Assembly: GCA_003477185.1 (NCBI GenBank)
Contig: DMTJ01000020.1
Span: 1 to 6,379 of the forward strand
From: Lentisphaeria bacterium
GTDB lineage: Bacteria; Verrucomicrobiota; Lentisphaeria; JABSQK01; UBA12247
Length of the DNA: 6,379 bases
Direction of reading: 5' to 3'
The notes under the pieces were generated by a model. That model worked only from the letters and a program-made list of their open reading frames with translations. It was not told the DNA's origin and did no database searches. Positions 1 through 5,278 of this stretch are shown one piece after another; position 1 is the stretch's first letter; every line of letters begins with the position of its first letter. Both the position numbers and the translations under genes were made by a program.

Positions 1-10
1 CACCTAGTAC

Positions 11-445
11 GTGACGGATTACCTGGCATCAGGGAGCGGAATGAACTACCGGGTGGGGGGCTCTGGGACTGGCCCCTTTGTGGCCAGCGCAGCCAATGGG
101 GATTCATGGAAGGTCGAGCACCTCAAGGAGGCCACTGACGTTCCCGTTTCGGTGGAAGTGCTCTCAAACGGAAACTACATGGGCTGTGCGAACAACAACA
201 CCCGTTGGTCAAACTTCTCTATTGATTTTGCTAACATGCACGGCGGCCTCAGCGCCAATAATGTTTACGGCGATGGTCATGTCTTTCTCGCCCCGGTACA
301 TTCGCTCTATGAGCGGACAGATCGTGGCAGATATGTCGCCCCACCACCTGGGACATGCGCTGGACCCAATGGGATGTCGGGCGCTAGTCAAGGCGACTTG
401 GCGCTCTGCTTCATTCGGGCTGCCATATCGGTCGCTTATCCATGA
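11..445 (+). pseudogene. H-X9-DG pseudopilin-like C-terminal fragment
   Basis: This open frame starts at GTG 11, with an in-frame TAG at 5-7 just before it. Residues 77-91 read HGGLSANNVYGDGHV. This resembles the C-terminal signature of 'prepilin-type processing-associated H-X9-DG' proteins, which are type II secretion/type IV pilin-like proteins abundant in Verrucomicrobiota, Lentisphaerota and Planctomycetota. Here ten residues, not nine, separate His77 from Asp88-Gly89. The N-terminal prepilin cleavage site and hydrophobic helix expected of the family are absent, so this is only the distal part of a gene. Beyond residue about 95 the translation no longer looks like the family, and the frame runs 35 nt into the 3' end of the convergent GST-like gene. 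That suggests the native stop was lost; a TGA in another frame at 309-311 is one possible site. The upstream part may lie outside the window behind a frameshift or stop. It could instead be a short intact orphan gene, which is less likely. Confidence 0.45.
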
Positions 446-1013
446 CACTAGCAAAGGAAGCGCTGGCTAGGTACCCATCCAGCCAGCTGCGCAACGAGGC
501 AAGCTCCAGCGCAGCGAACGCTGCACGGTCTACGTGAGCAAATTGACGAACAAAGGGAAAGATCGCCAAGTCGCTCAGTGACTCGCGCGAGCCCAGCAGA
601 AAGCCTCCCCGCGCGATTCGGTCATTCCAATCTGCCAAGATTTCATGCGTTGCCTTCATTGCGTCCATTGGGGCATCGTTGGGATAGCTACCCGGATATT
701 TGTAGCGATCAAGCAATGGCTTGAACTGCTGGTCATTGATGCGAATAAGTGATTCATCTGCCGCATGAAGCAGGCCCTTGGGGTCATGCTGCGCAAGGGC
801 CCAGCGCATGATTTCGAGGCTCTCGTCTATGACTTCCCCGCTCTTCAGCACCAAGACTGGGACTGTACCCTTGGGCGATACCTCGAGCATAGCATCCGGC
901 TTATCGCGAAGCAGAACCTCACGGGAGCAAATAGAAACCTCGCTGACGTGAATCGCCATTCGCGCACGAATCGCATACGGGCAACGACGAAAGGTATATA
1001 GAATCGGCGGCAT
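411..1013 (-). CDS. Glutathione S-transferase-like protein
   Basis: This is a complete 200-residue protein of normal GST length. The N-terminal thioredoxin-like fold (about residues 3-80) opens with LYTFRRCPYAIRARMAI. Cys11-Pro12 sits where GST and glutaredoxin-type proteins bind the glutathione thiol. Thr50-Val51-Pro52 supplies the cis-proline loop that contacts the glutathione backbone, and Glu64-Ser65 is the usual gamma-glutamyl-binding pair. The C-terminal all-helical domain (about 90-195) contains the SLSDLAIFPFVRQF stretch with the N-capping S-x-x-D box of the GST core. The protein is probably cytosolic and uses glutathione or a related thiol, but the substrate cannot be read from sequence. 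ATG 1013 is chosen because the thioredoxin fold begins at residue 4; the upstream SD is weak (AGGTAG-like). The gene is divergent from the AsmA-like/lpxI operon and convergent with the pseudopilin fragment. No disruption is visible. Confidence 0.88.
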   Translation of the reverse strand: MPPILYTFRRCPYAIRARMAIHVSEVSICSREVLLRDKPDAMLEVSPKGTVPVLVLKSGEVIDESLEIMRWALAQHDPKGLLHAADESLIRINDQQFKPLLDRYKYPGSYPNDAPMDAMKATHEILADWNDRIARGGFLLGSRESLSDLAIFPFVRQFAHVDRAAFAALELASLRSWLDGYLASASFASVMDKRPIWQPE

Positions 1014-1155
1014 GCTCTACCTAGCACTAGTGAATCTCAAGCTACACTCGACATACCATCAGTCGTTGGAAACGCCTAGTTATCTCGCCTCGATGGGCCA
1101 TAGTTTGCGTCGACGCCGAATTGGCGCTGGTAACACAATAGAACAGAGAACCGTT
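1014..1155. promoter_or_regulatory. Divergent intergenic region, GST-like / AsmA-like operon
   Basis: These 142 nt separate the start codons of two divergently oriented genes, so they must hold promoters for both directions. No convincing sigma70 pair is visible. A TTGCGT at 1105-1110 followed 17 nt later by TGGTAA is the best plus-strand candidate, and it is weak. A purine-rich AGAGAA at 1145-1150 lies 5 nt before GTG 1156 and is the likely ribosome binding site for the AsmA-like gene. The region stays open in the frame of that gene, but its translation is basic and low in family signal, so I treat it as non-coding. Confidence 0.3.
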
Positions 1156-1902
1156 GTGAAAAAGCTGATTTTAATTGGAATTCCCCTCCTGATCCTGCTG
1201 GTGTTTGTGGGGCTAATCTTTGTCGCATTGAGTGCGAACTCCGCAATTGAGAAGGGGGTCGAGTACGCCGGTGCACACTACCTACAAGTCCCGGTGGAAG
1301 TCGCGTCAGTTTCTGTCTCGCCGATCAGTGGGAAAGGGACGATCGCAGGCGTGGTCATCGGCAATCCGGATGGATTCAATACCGAACATGCCTTCAGCCT
1401 GGGCAAAGTGCACGTAAAACTGGACCTCGGGAGCTTGTTCAGTGACACGATTGTGGTCGAGGAACTGCATATCATCGAGCCGGATATTACCTACGAGGTA
1501 GGACTGGGGAAAACCAACATTGGTCAATTGAAGGCTAATGTGATGGCGAAAGCTCCTGCAGGCGATGACTCGGCAGAGGAAGCGCCGACAGAGGACCATG
1601 CACCGGGCAAGAATCTGGTGATCCAAGATTTTCAGCTGAACGGCGCCAAGGTCGCGGCCAGTGTGACGATTCTGCAGGGCGCTCGCGGAGCGATCGTACT
1701 GGAGGATATCAAACTGGAGAATGTCAGCCAGGACAGCGCCGCTGAGGTTGTAGCTGTCGTGTTCACGGCGGTAGCGGATAGCGTCCTGAGTAAGGCTGGT
1801 GAGCTTGTCGGCGGCACCGGGGATGCTGTGGAGACTGGACGCAAAGCTCTGGGAGCAATGAAGAGCTTTCTTGGCGGTAAAAGTAAAGACAGCGAGGAGT
1901 AG
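1156..1902 (+). CDS. AsmA-like membrane-anchored periplasmic protein
   Basis: This is a 248-residue protein when started at GTG 1156. That start places MKKLILIGIPLLILLV at the N-terminus, giving one transmembrane anchor (about residues 4-25) after a short basic head, so the rest should face the periplasm. Residues about 45-125 follow the pattern of AsmA/DUF748-type proteins: SVSPISGKG, then GNPDGF near 70-74, then alternating beta-strand residues ending in EELHIIEPDITYE near 102-114. An acidic, low-complexity linker (about 133-150) leads to a second strand pair (FQLNGAKV near 159-166). The tail (about 195-240) is an Ala/Val-rich amphipathic helix. AsmA-type proteins work in outer-membrane lipid or protein homeostasis; the exact role here is unknown. 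An ATG at 1012 in the same frame is rejected because it overlaps the divergent gene and adds 48 basic, non-conserved residues. The stop TAG directly abuts the next ATG. Confidence 0.75.
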   Translation: MKKLILIGIPLLILLVFVGLIFVALSANSAIEKGVEYAGAHYLQVPVEVASVSVSPISGKGTIAGVVIGNPDGFNTEHAFSLGKVHVKLDLGSLFSDTIVVEELHIIEPDITYEVGLGKTNIGQLKANVMAKAPAGDDSAEEAPTEDHAPGKNLVIQDFQLNGAKVAASVTILQGARGAIVLEDIKLENVSQDSAAEVVAVVFTAVADSVLSKAGELVGGTGDAVETGRKALGAMKSFLGGKSKDSEE

Positions 1903-2319
1903 ATGGAGTACCCGTTAGCTGCGGCAAACGCCTGTTTGAACGCAATTACCACTGTGGCCCTGATCGGAGGGCGCGTGGCCATCGCCCGGGGGAACCGGGA
2001 AGCGCACAAGCGCTGGATGCTTTCCGCTGTGTGTCTGTCCGGAGTATTCTTGGTCTGCTACGTGATGCATCATGCGCAGCATGGGTCTGTAAAGTTCATC
2101 GGGCCGGACGGCGCTCGCGGGATCTACTTCCTGATTCTGGCTCCTCATATTGTGCTAGCCGCATCGCTTGTCGTTCTTGTTCCTAAGTTGCTCTGGCACT
2201 CCTTTCGCGGCAACTTCGATGCCCACCGGCGCACGGCAAGCTGGACCTGGCCGATCTGGATGATCGTGTCGGTAAGCGGTGTGATCGTGTACGTGATGAA
2301 CTACCTCTTGTGGCGCTGA
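1903..2319 (+). CDS. DUF420 family four-helix membrane protein
   Basis: This 138-residue protein has four predicted membrane helices (about 5-29, 38-56, 74-98 and 113-136), the layout of DUF420. Family-like stretches are the N-terminal ACLNA segment, AHKRWML before helix 2, the His-rich CYVMHHAQHG loop, PHIVLAA in helix 3, and AHRRTASWTWPIWM leading into helix 4. Histidines 35, 56, 57, 60, 82 and 108 at helix ends could bind metal or haem; this is inference. Some Gram-positive DUF420 proteins (YozB/CtaM) have been linked to terminal oxidase function, but no such link is visible here. The ATG follows the preceding TAG with no gap. A GAGGAG at 1894-1899 inside the end of the upstream gene can serve as SD, though only 3 nt from the start, so translation is probably coupled. 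Confidence 0.85.
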   Translation: MEYPLAAANACLNAITTVALIGGRVAIARGNREAHKRWMLSAVCLSGVFLVCYVMHHAQHGSVKFIGPDGARGIYFLILAPHIVLAASLVVLVPKLLWHSFRGNFDAHRRTASWTWPIWMIVSVSGVIVYVMNYLLWR

Positions 2320-2320
2320 G

Positions 2321-3124
2321 ATGGAAGCGCTCGGTCTGGTTGCTGGCCGGGGCATATACCCGGTTCTTTTTGCGAAGTCCGCACGTGCGGCCGGGGTATG
2401 CAAGCTGGTGGTTTCCGGGATCGTGGACGATGCGGTCGCTGAGCTAGAGGAACTGGCCGACGAATTTGAGTGGGTGCACGCGGGGCAGCTTAACCGCACC
2501 ATCAAGCACCTTCGGAAGCACGATGTCAAGCGTGTGGTCTTTGCCGGTCAAGTTACGCCTGGCAAGCTATTTAAGGATCTCAGGCCAGACTGGCGTGCCG
2601 CCAAAGTCCTGGCCCGACTCAAACTCAAGAATGCCGATACGATCTTCACCGGCTTGGCCAAGGAGTTCGAGAGTGAAGGCATCACCGTACTACCCGCAAC
2701 TACCTATCTAGAAGACGCGTTGGCCTCGGAAGGTGTGATGGGCCGGGTAAAACCCTCCAGGGTTATACGGAGCGATATCGGCTTCGGTCGCGAGATCTGC
2801 ACCAAGATCAGCGAGATGGATATCGGGCAGTGCGTGGTGGTGAAGAACGGAACCGTCCTGGCCGTGGAAGCATTCGAAGGCACAGACAAGGCCATTCAGC
2901 GGGGGGGCGAACTCGGGCGAGGGCAGGCGATCATCGTCAAGATGGCCAAGCCGAAGCAGGACATGCGTTTTGATGTGCCCTGCATCGGCATGCGGACGGT
3001 GGAATCTCTGATCTCAGTAAACGCAGCAGCGCTTGCGACCGAAGCAGGGCGCACTTTGCTCCTAGAGCGGGAGCAAGTCATCGCCGCACTTGACGCGGCT
3101 GGAATTGCCATCGTCGGCTTTTAG
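2321..3124 (+). CDS. lpxI: UDP-2,3-diacylglucosamine diphosphatase LpxI
   Basis: LpxI (DUF1009) hydrolyses UDP-2,3-diacylglucosamine to lipid X and UMP, the fourth step of lipid A synthesis. It replaces LpxH in many alphaproteobacteria, verrucomicrobia and others. The 267 residues match the usual length. The N-terminal domain opens with LGLVAGRGIYPVLFAK (G-x-x-AG-x-G-x-x-P signature) and contains RVVFAGQVTPGKLF near 71-84. The C-terminal catalytic domain has MDIGQCVVVKNGTVLAVEAFEGTD (about 166-189), then RGGELG, then KPKQDMRFDVPCIGMRTVE (about 211-229). The Asp in RFDVP (Asp218) or the nearby Asp214 corresponds to the region of the catalytic aspartate known from Caulobacter LpxI. No inactivating change is seen. 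The gene starts 1 nt after the stop of the DUF420 gene with no clear SD, so it is probably translated by coupling. Its presence shows the organism makes, or recently made, lipid A. Confidence 0.93.
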   Translation: MEALGLVAGRGIYPVLFAKSARAAGVCKLVVSGIVDDAVAELEELADEFEWVHAGQLNRTIKHLRKHDVKRVVFAGQVTPGKLFKDLRPDWRAAKVLARLKLKNADTIFTGLAKEFESEGITVLPATTYLEDALASEGVMGRVKPSRVIRSDIGFGREICTKISEMDIGQCVVVKNGTVLAVEAFEGTDKAIQRGGELGRGQAIIVKMAKPKQDMRFDVPCIGMRTVESLISVNAAALATEAGRTLLLEREQVIAALDAAGIAIVGF

Positions 3125-3239
3125 CCTGCCGGATGGCGATTCACTTTCATGCACTTGCAATTGCTTGCAATCTGGCTCCCGCGCCTCTCGGGAAAGTGTT
3201 TGCACTGTGTAGGCTGGCAATAAATGCCCACTCATCCCG
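3125..3239. other. Intergenic region after lpxI
   Basis: This spacer contains no supportable gene. There is no clear intrinsic terminator: no GC-rich hairpin followed by a T-run is visible after the lpxI stop. A short repeat, TTGCAATTGCTTGCAA, lies near 3156-3173. The beginning of the adjacent VWA gene, probably including most of its signal peptide, may once have lain here, because an in-frame TAG now interrupts the frame upstream of 3240. Confidence 0.4.
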
Positions 3240-4004
3240 ATGCTCGTGCTGAGCACAGTCATCGCAAACGCTGAACTGGTCGACATGACCGTGAAGCTGG
3301 CCAACCTTGTAATCGAGCAGGGAACAACCCAGAAGACCTATCTGAAGGTGGGACTCACCGCCCGAGGGGAGGTCGAGTCCACGACGCCTCGTACACGAGC
3401 AAATGCCGCCATTGTCATCGACCGGTCTGGCTTGATGCAGGGCGATAAATTGCCAAAGCACGCGAGGCCGCGGTCCTGACTCTAGAACGCTTGAACAGTC
3501 AAGACATCGTCTCGGTCCTTACGTAGAGCGACAGCGTGCAGGTTTTGGTACCAGCCACCAAAATGACCGACCGTGCAAGCATCGTGTGTGCCTTCAAAAA
3601 CATCCTTGCCGGTGGTTCCACTGCGTTATTCGCTGGCGTCAGCAAGGGCGCTGCCTAAGTCCGTAAATTGATCGATGCCACCAGCATCAACCGCGTGGTC
3701 CTGCTCTCCGATGGTCAGGCAAACCAGGACCCCAGTTCCCCCGCAGAGCTGGGAGAGCTGGACCATTCGCTGATCAAGGAGGGCATCACGGTGTCGACTA
3801 TCGGGCTGGGTCTGGGCTACAACGAGGATCTCATGGTGCAGGTTGACTAGCGTTTTGGCACAGCAGATCGACGTGCACATCGAGTGCTCACGGGGCGTGC
3901 GGATTCTGCGTTCGCTGAGCATTGAGATGGACGTCGACGAACAGTCGGCCAAGGAAAGTTTGAACCCGCTGCAGGCGAATGTGGAGAAGTGTACACCCAG
4001 ATGA
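3240..4004 (+). pseudogene. VWA-domain protein pseudogene (three frame segments)
   Basis: A secreted von Willebrand A protein is recognisable but broken into three segments. Segment A (3240-3450) gives a signal-peptide end (STVIANA|EL), then MTVKLANLVIEQG, YLKVGLTARGEV and AAIVIDRSGLMQGDKL. Segment B (3452-3850) continues two frames away with AKAREAAVLTLERLNSQDIV, the MTDRASIV and GGSTALFAGVSKGA stretches, INRVVLLSDGQAN and TVSTIGLGLGYNEDLMVQ. Segment C (3852-4004) gives VLAQQIDVHIECSRGVRIL and ends near ANVEK. Damage includes a 1-nt deletion near 3451, TAG at 3524-3526 (in LTxSDS), TAA at 3656-3658, and a TAG at 3848-3850 at a junction where roughly 30 codons seem missing. The MIDAS motif DxSxS reads DRSGL, so its second Ser is gone (TCG to TTG is enough). 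The family's C-terminal part is absent. Intact relatives are exported VWA proteins of unknown ligand. The product is almost certainly non-functional. Confidence 0.85.
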
Positions 4005-4006
4005 TC

Positions 4007-4421
4007 ATGACCGACGCTGCACTGGCCCGAATCTTGGTGTAGAGGATGATCCGTTTACTCGCGAAGGCCCCCGCGATTTGCTGGACGATCACCAGTTCAA
4101 CGTGCGGGTTGCCGCGACTGGCAGCGAAGGGCTGGAGGCGATTGCGAAGTTGGTACCAGAATTGATCTGCCTGGATGTTATGATGCTGAGTTGGCAATTG
4201 GCTCTCGAAAAATTCAGTTGTTAGCCCTCTTTGTTTGGAATCGGGGGCGCAATTTGACCCGGCAGGCGCTGATGGAGAAATGCCTCGAGGAATCCTTCCA
4301 CTATGACTGCCGCGCCTTGGACCAGCAGATCGCGCAGCTACGCAAAAAGATCGAGTGTGACCCACGCCACCCGCAGCTCATTCGGACCGTGTATGGCATC
4401 GACTAGCGGACCGACGCTTGA
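4007..4421 (+). pseudogene. OmpR-type response regulator pseudogene, internally deleted
   Basis: The start MTDAALARILV (from ATG 4007) runs into TAG at 4040-4042. Shifting frame by one missing G gives VEDDPFTRE, the acidic pocket of a receiver domain. It continues through DLLDDHQFNVRVAATGSEGL to ELICLDVMM, which contains the phospho-acceptor Asp. Right after this, near 4184, the sequence jumps to a winged-helix DNA-binding domain in a third frame. That part reads SRKIQLLALFVWNRGRNLTR, then QALMEKCLEESFHYDCRALD, then QQIAQLRKKIECDPRHPQLI and RTVYGID. Everything from the rest of the receiver (Thr/Ser switch, conserved Lys) through the linker, some 80-100 residues, is missing. The frame then ends in TAG 4404-4406 where family members read GIGYR; one codon change restores Tyr, followed by RTDA and a natural TGA at 4419-4421. 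It sits directly after the VWA relic. No histidine kinase gene or relic is recognisable nearby. Confidence 0.85.
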
Positions 4422-4484
4422 GTGGCGCGATTCTTCTGTGGCCGGTGCTGTTTCGTCCTCGACAGCGACACACCGCACAAGGTA

Positions 4485-4871
4485 CTAAATGGTCCTGAGG
4501 TGCCTCATGCCCACGGGCCCACGGGCATGCTGGGGGCCTCGAGAGATCGCAATGTCCGAGCCAAGGTCGAAGACTGGGCCTGAGGTCAAGGTGGTGGGAG
4601 CATTGACATACATCGCTCCGGAGCGAAACCTGCTATGGAAGATTTCTGCGCGCTGTGGGGACTCGGTAAGGATACGGTCGGTCAGGCGACCGCTACAGCC
4701 GTTGATGTGGGCAGCTGCAGCACCGAGAGAAGTCACGACGCCGACCGTTACGGCGAGCTCGGTCCCGGTTTCGCCCCAGCTTACGTCAGAAATAGGGTAG
4801 GCCTCGATCAGTTCACAGGTAGCTTCGTCGCCTCTCACTTCCAGACTTCCAACGAGTCTTGGAAATTGGCC
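4485..4871 (-). pseudogene. proA: Gamma-glutamyl phosphate reductase C-terminal fragment
   Basis: On the minus strand about 128 codons match the last third of ProA, the NADPH-dependent reductase that makes glutamate-5-semialdehyde for proline. Visible landmarks in order are LVGSLEVRGDEA, then SWGETGTELAVTVGVVTSL (compare the family's W-G-T-E-Y/F-L...V), AAAAHINGCSGRLTDRILTE (family: AIAHIN...S..HTDAI.TE), SGAMYVNAPTTLTSGPVFDL and QHARGPVGMRHL (family: LHARGPMGLxxL). A native-looking stop lies at 4485-4487. Upstream an in-frame stop occurs at 4872-4874, and no trace of the N-terminal two-thirds, including the catalytic Cys, follows; a radC-like sequence on the other strand begins there. Several conserved positions have changed (Ser-Ile to Arg-Gly-Pro-Gln before HARGP, His to Leu before TD), consistent with relaxed selection. 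It is an orphan fragment; an intact proA may exist elsewhere. Confidence 0.75.
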
Positions 4872-5163
4872 TTAATGTGGGCACCCACGCTTTTAAGGAC
4901 ACCATCTACCAAGCGAGTGATGAGTGCGCAACGCTGGGGATGGGTGGCCAGGCGAAGGTCATCGGAAGCGAGGATCGCCTCATCACCCATCTCATACAGT
5001 TCGCGGCCCTAGTCGGCCTCCGGCTCTTGATAACTGGACACTCTCACCCCTCCGGGCTGAAGATTTTTACGCAGCTCACACACAAAAGGCAGTTCGGGAC
5101 TCGAGGCAAGTGCACAGCTGCTATTGTTTTATAGGCGATCGGTGGCACAGTTCGAGGCTTTGA
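4859..5163 (+). pseudogene. Probable RadC (JAMM-domain) relic
   Basis: Two adjoining reading frames carry pieces that resemble the end of RadC/JAMM proteins. Frame one (to about 5050) contains GLNVGTHAF and then IQFAALVGLRLLITGHSHPSG, comparable to the family's F..AL..GA..LI..HNHPSG with the H-x-H zinc-binding motif. The next frame (about 5055-5163) contains AEDFYAAHTQKAVRDSRQV and IGDRWHS before a TGA. This matches the family's ...D..LT..L..AG...GI.LLDHLIIGD...S ending, but about 9 residues shorter between HPSG and IGD. The stretch between GLNV and the HSHPSG part is about 20 residues longer than usual and not recognised. The N-terminal half is absent. RadC-like genes are often accessory or linked to mobile DNA. 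The assignment rests on short motifs, and an unrelated origin is possible. Confidence 0.42.
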
Positions 5164-5278
5164 TTTGCGGCAGGTTCATGCCTGTCGACGCGTTATTTAT
5201 CGAATCTGAGCGACTCTACCTTTGTGGCGATGACGCCCTGATCCATTTCACGATCCCCAGAGGCAGACAAGGATTGTC
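5164..5278. promoter_or_regulatory. Upstream region of lysA
   Basis: This gene-free spacer must carry the lysA promoter, because the flanking upstream sequence is only a relic. An AT-rich TTATTTAT at 5193-5200 is the most -10-like element, but no well-spaced -35 accompanies it (TTGCGG at 5165-5170 is about 23 nt away). A small CAGG-TTCATG-CCTG hairpin lies at 5171-5184. I see no lysine riboswitch-like structure, although 115 nt would be short for one. Confidence 0.25.
5269..5273 (+). promoter_or_regulatory. Shine-Dalgarno of lysA
   Basis: AAGGA lies 5 nt before ATG 5279. It fixes this ATG as the start and is the clearest ribosome binding site in the window. Confidence 0.7.

Noticed and set aside
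1012..1155. An in-frame N-terminal extension of 48 residues on the AsmA-like protein from ATG 1012.
   Set aside because: It overlaps the start codon of the divergent GST-like gene, is basic and lacks any family pattern. The GTG at 1156 puts MKKL plus a membrane anchor exactly at the N-terminus.
3450..3660. Programmed frameshifting or stop-codon readthrough as an explanation for the split VWA gene.
   Set aside because: No slippery heptamer is evident at 3451. There are also two further stops, a deletion and a lost MIDAS residue, which together indicate decay.
4506..4529. CATGCCC/GGGCATG inverted repeat with a 10-nt loop and a CCCACGGG direct repeat, resembling a terminator or operator.
   Set aside because: It encodes the conserved ARGPVGM of the proA relic and has no T-run, so the symmetry is explained by coding sequence.
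4832..5008. A minus-strand open frame reading ELYEMGDEAILASDDLRL and onward, which looks protein-like.
   Set aside because: It has no start or RBS, ends in a stop within the proA relic and matches no family I recognise. The plus strand carries the HSHPSG and IGDRWHS motifs, so I treat it as a shadow, though not with certainty.
4489..5012. Plus-strand open frames of 103 and 125 codons over the proA relic.
   Set aside because: Their translations are low in family signal and rich in Arg/Ser/Thr, typical of antisense shadows of the minus-strand proA fragment.
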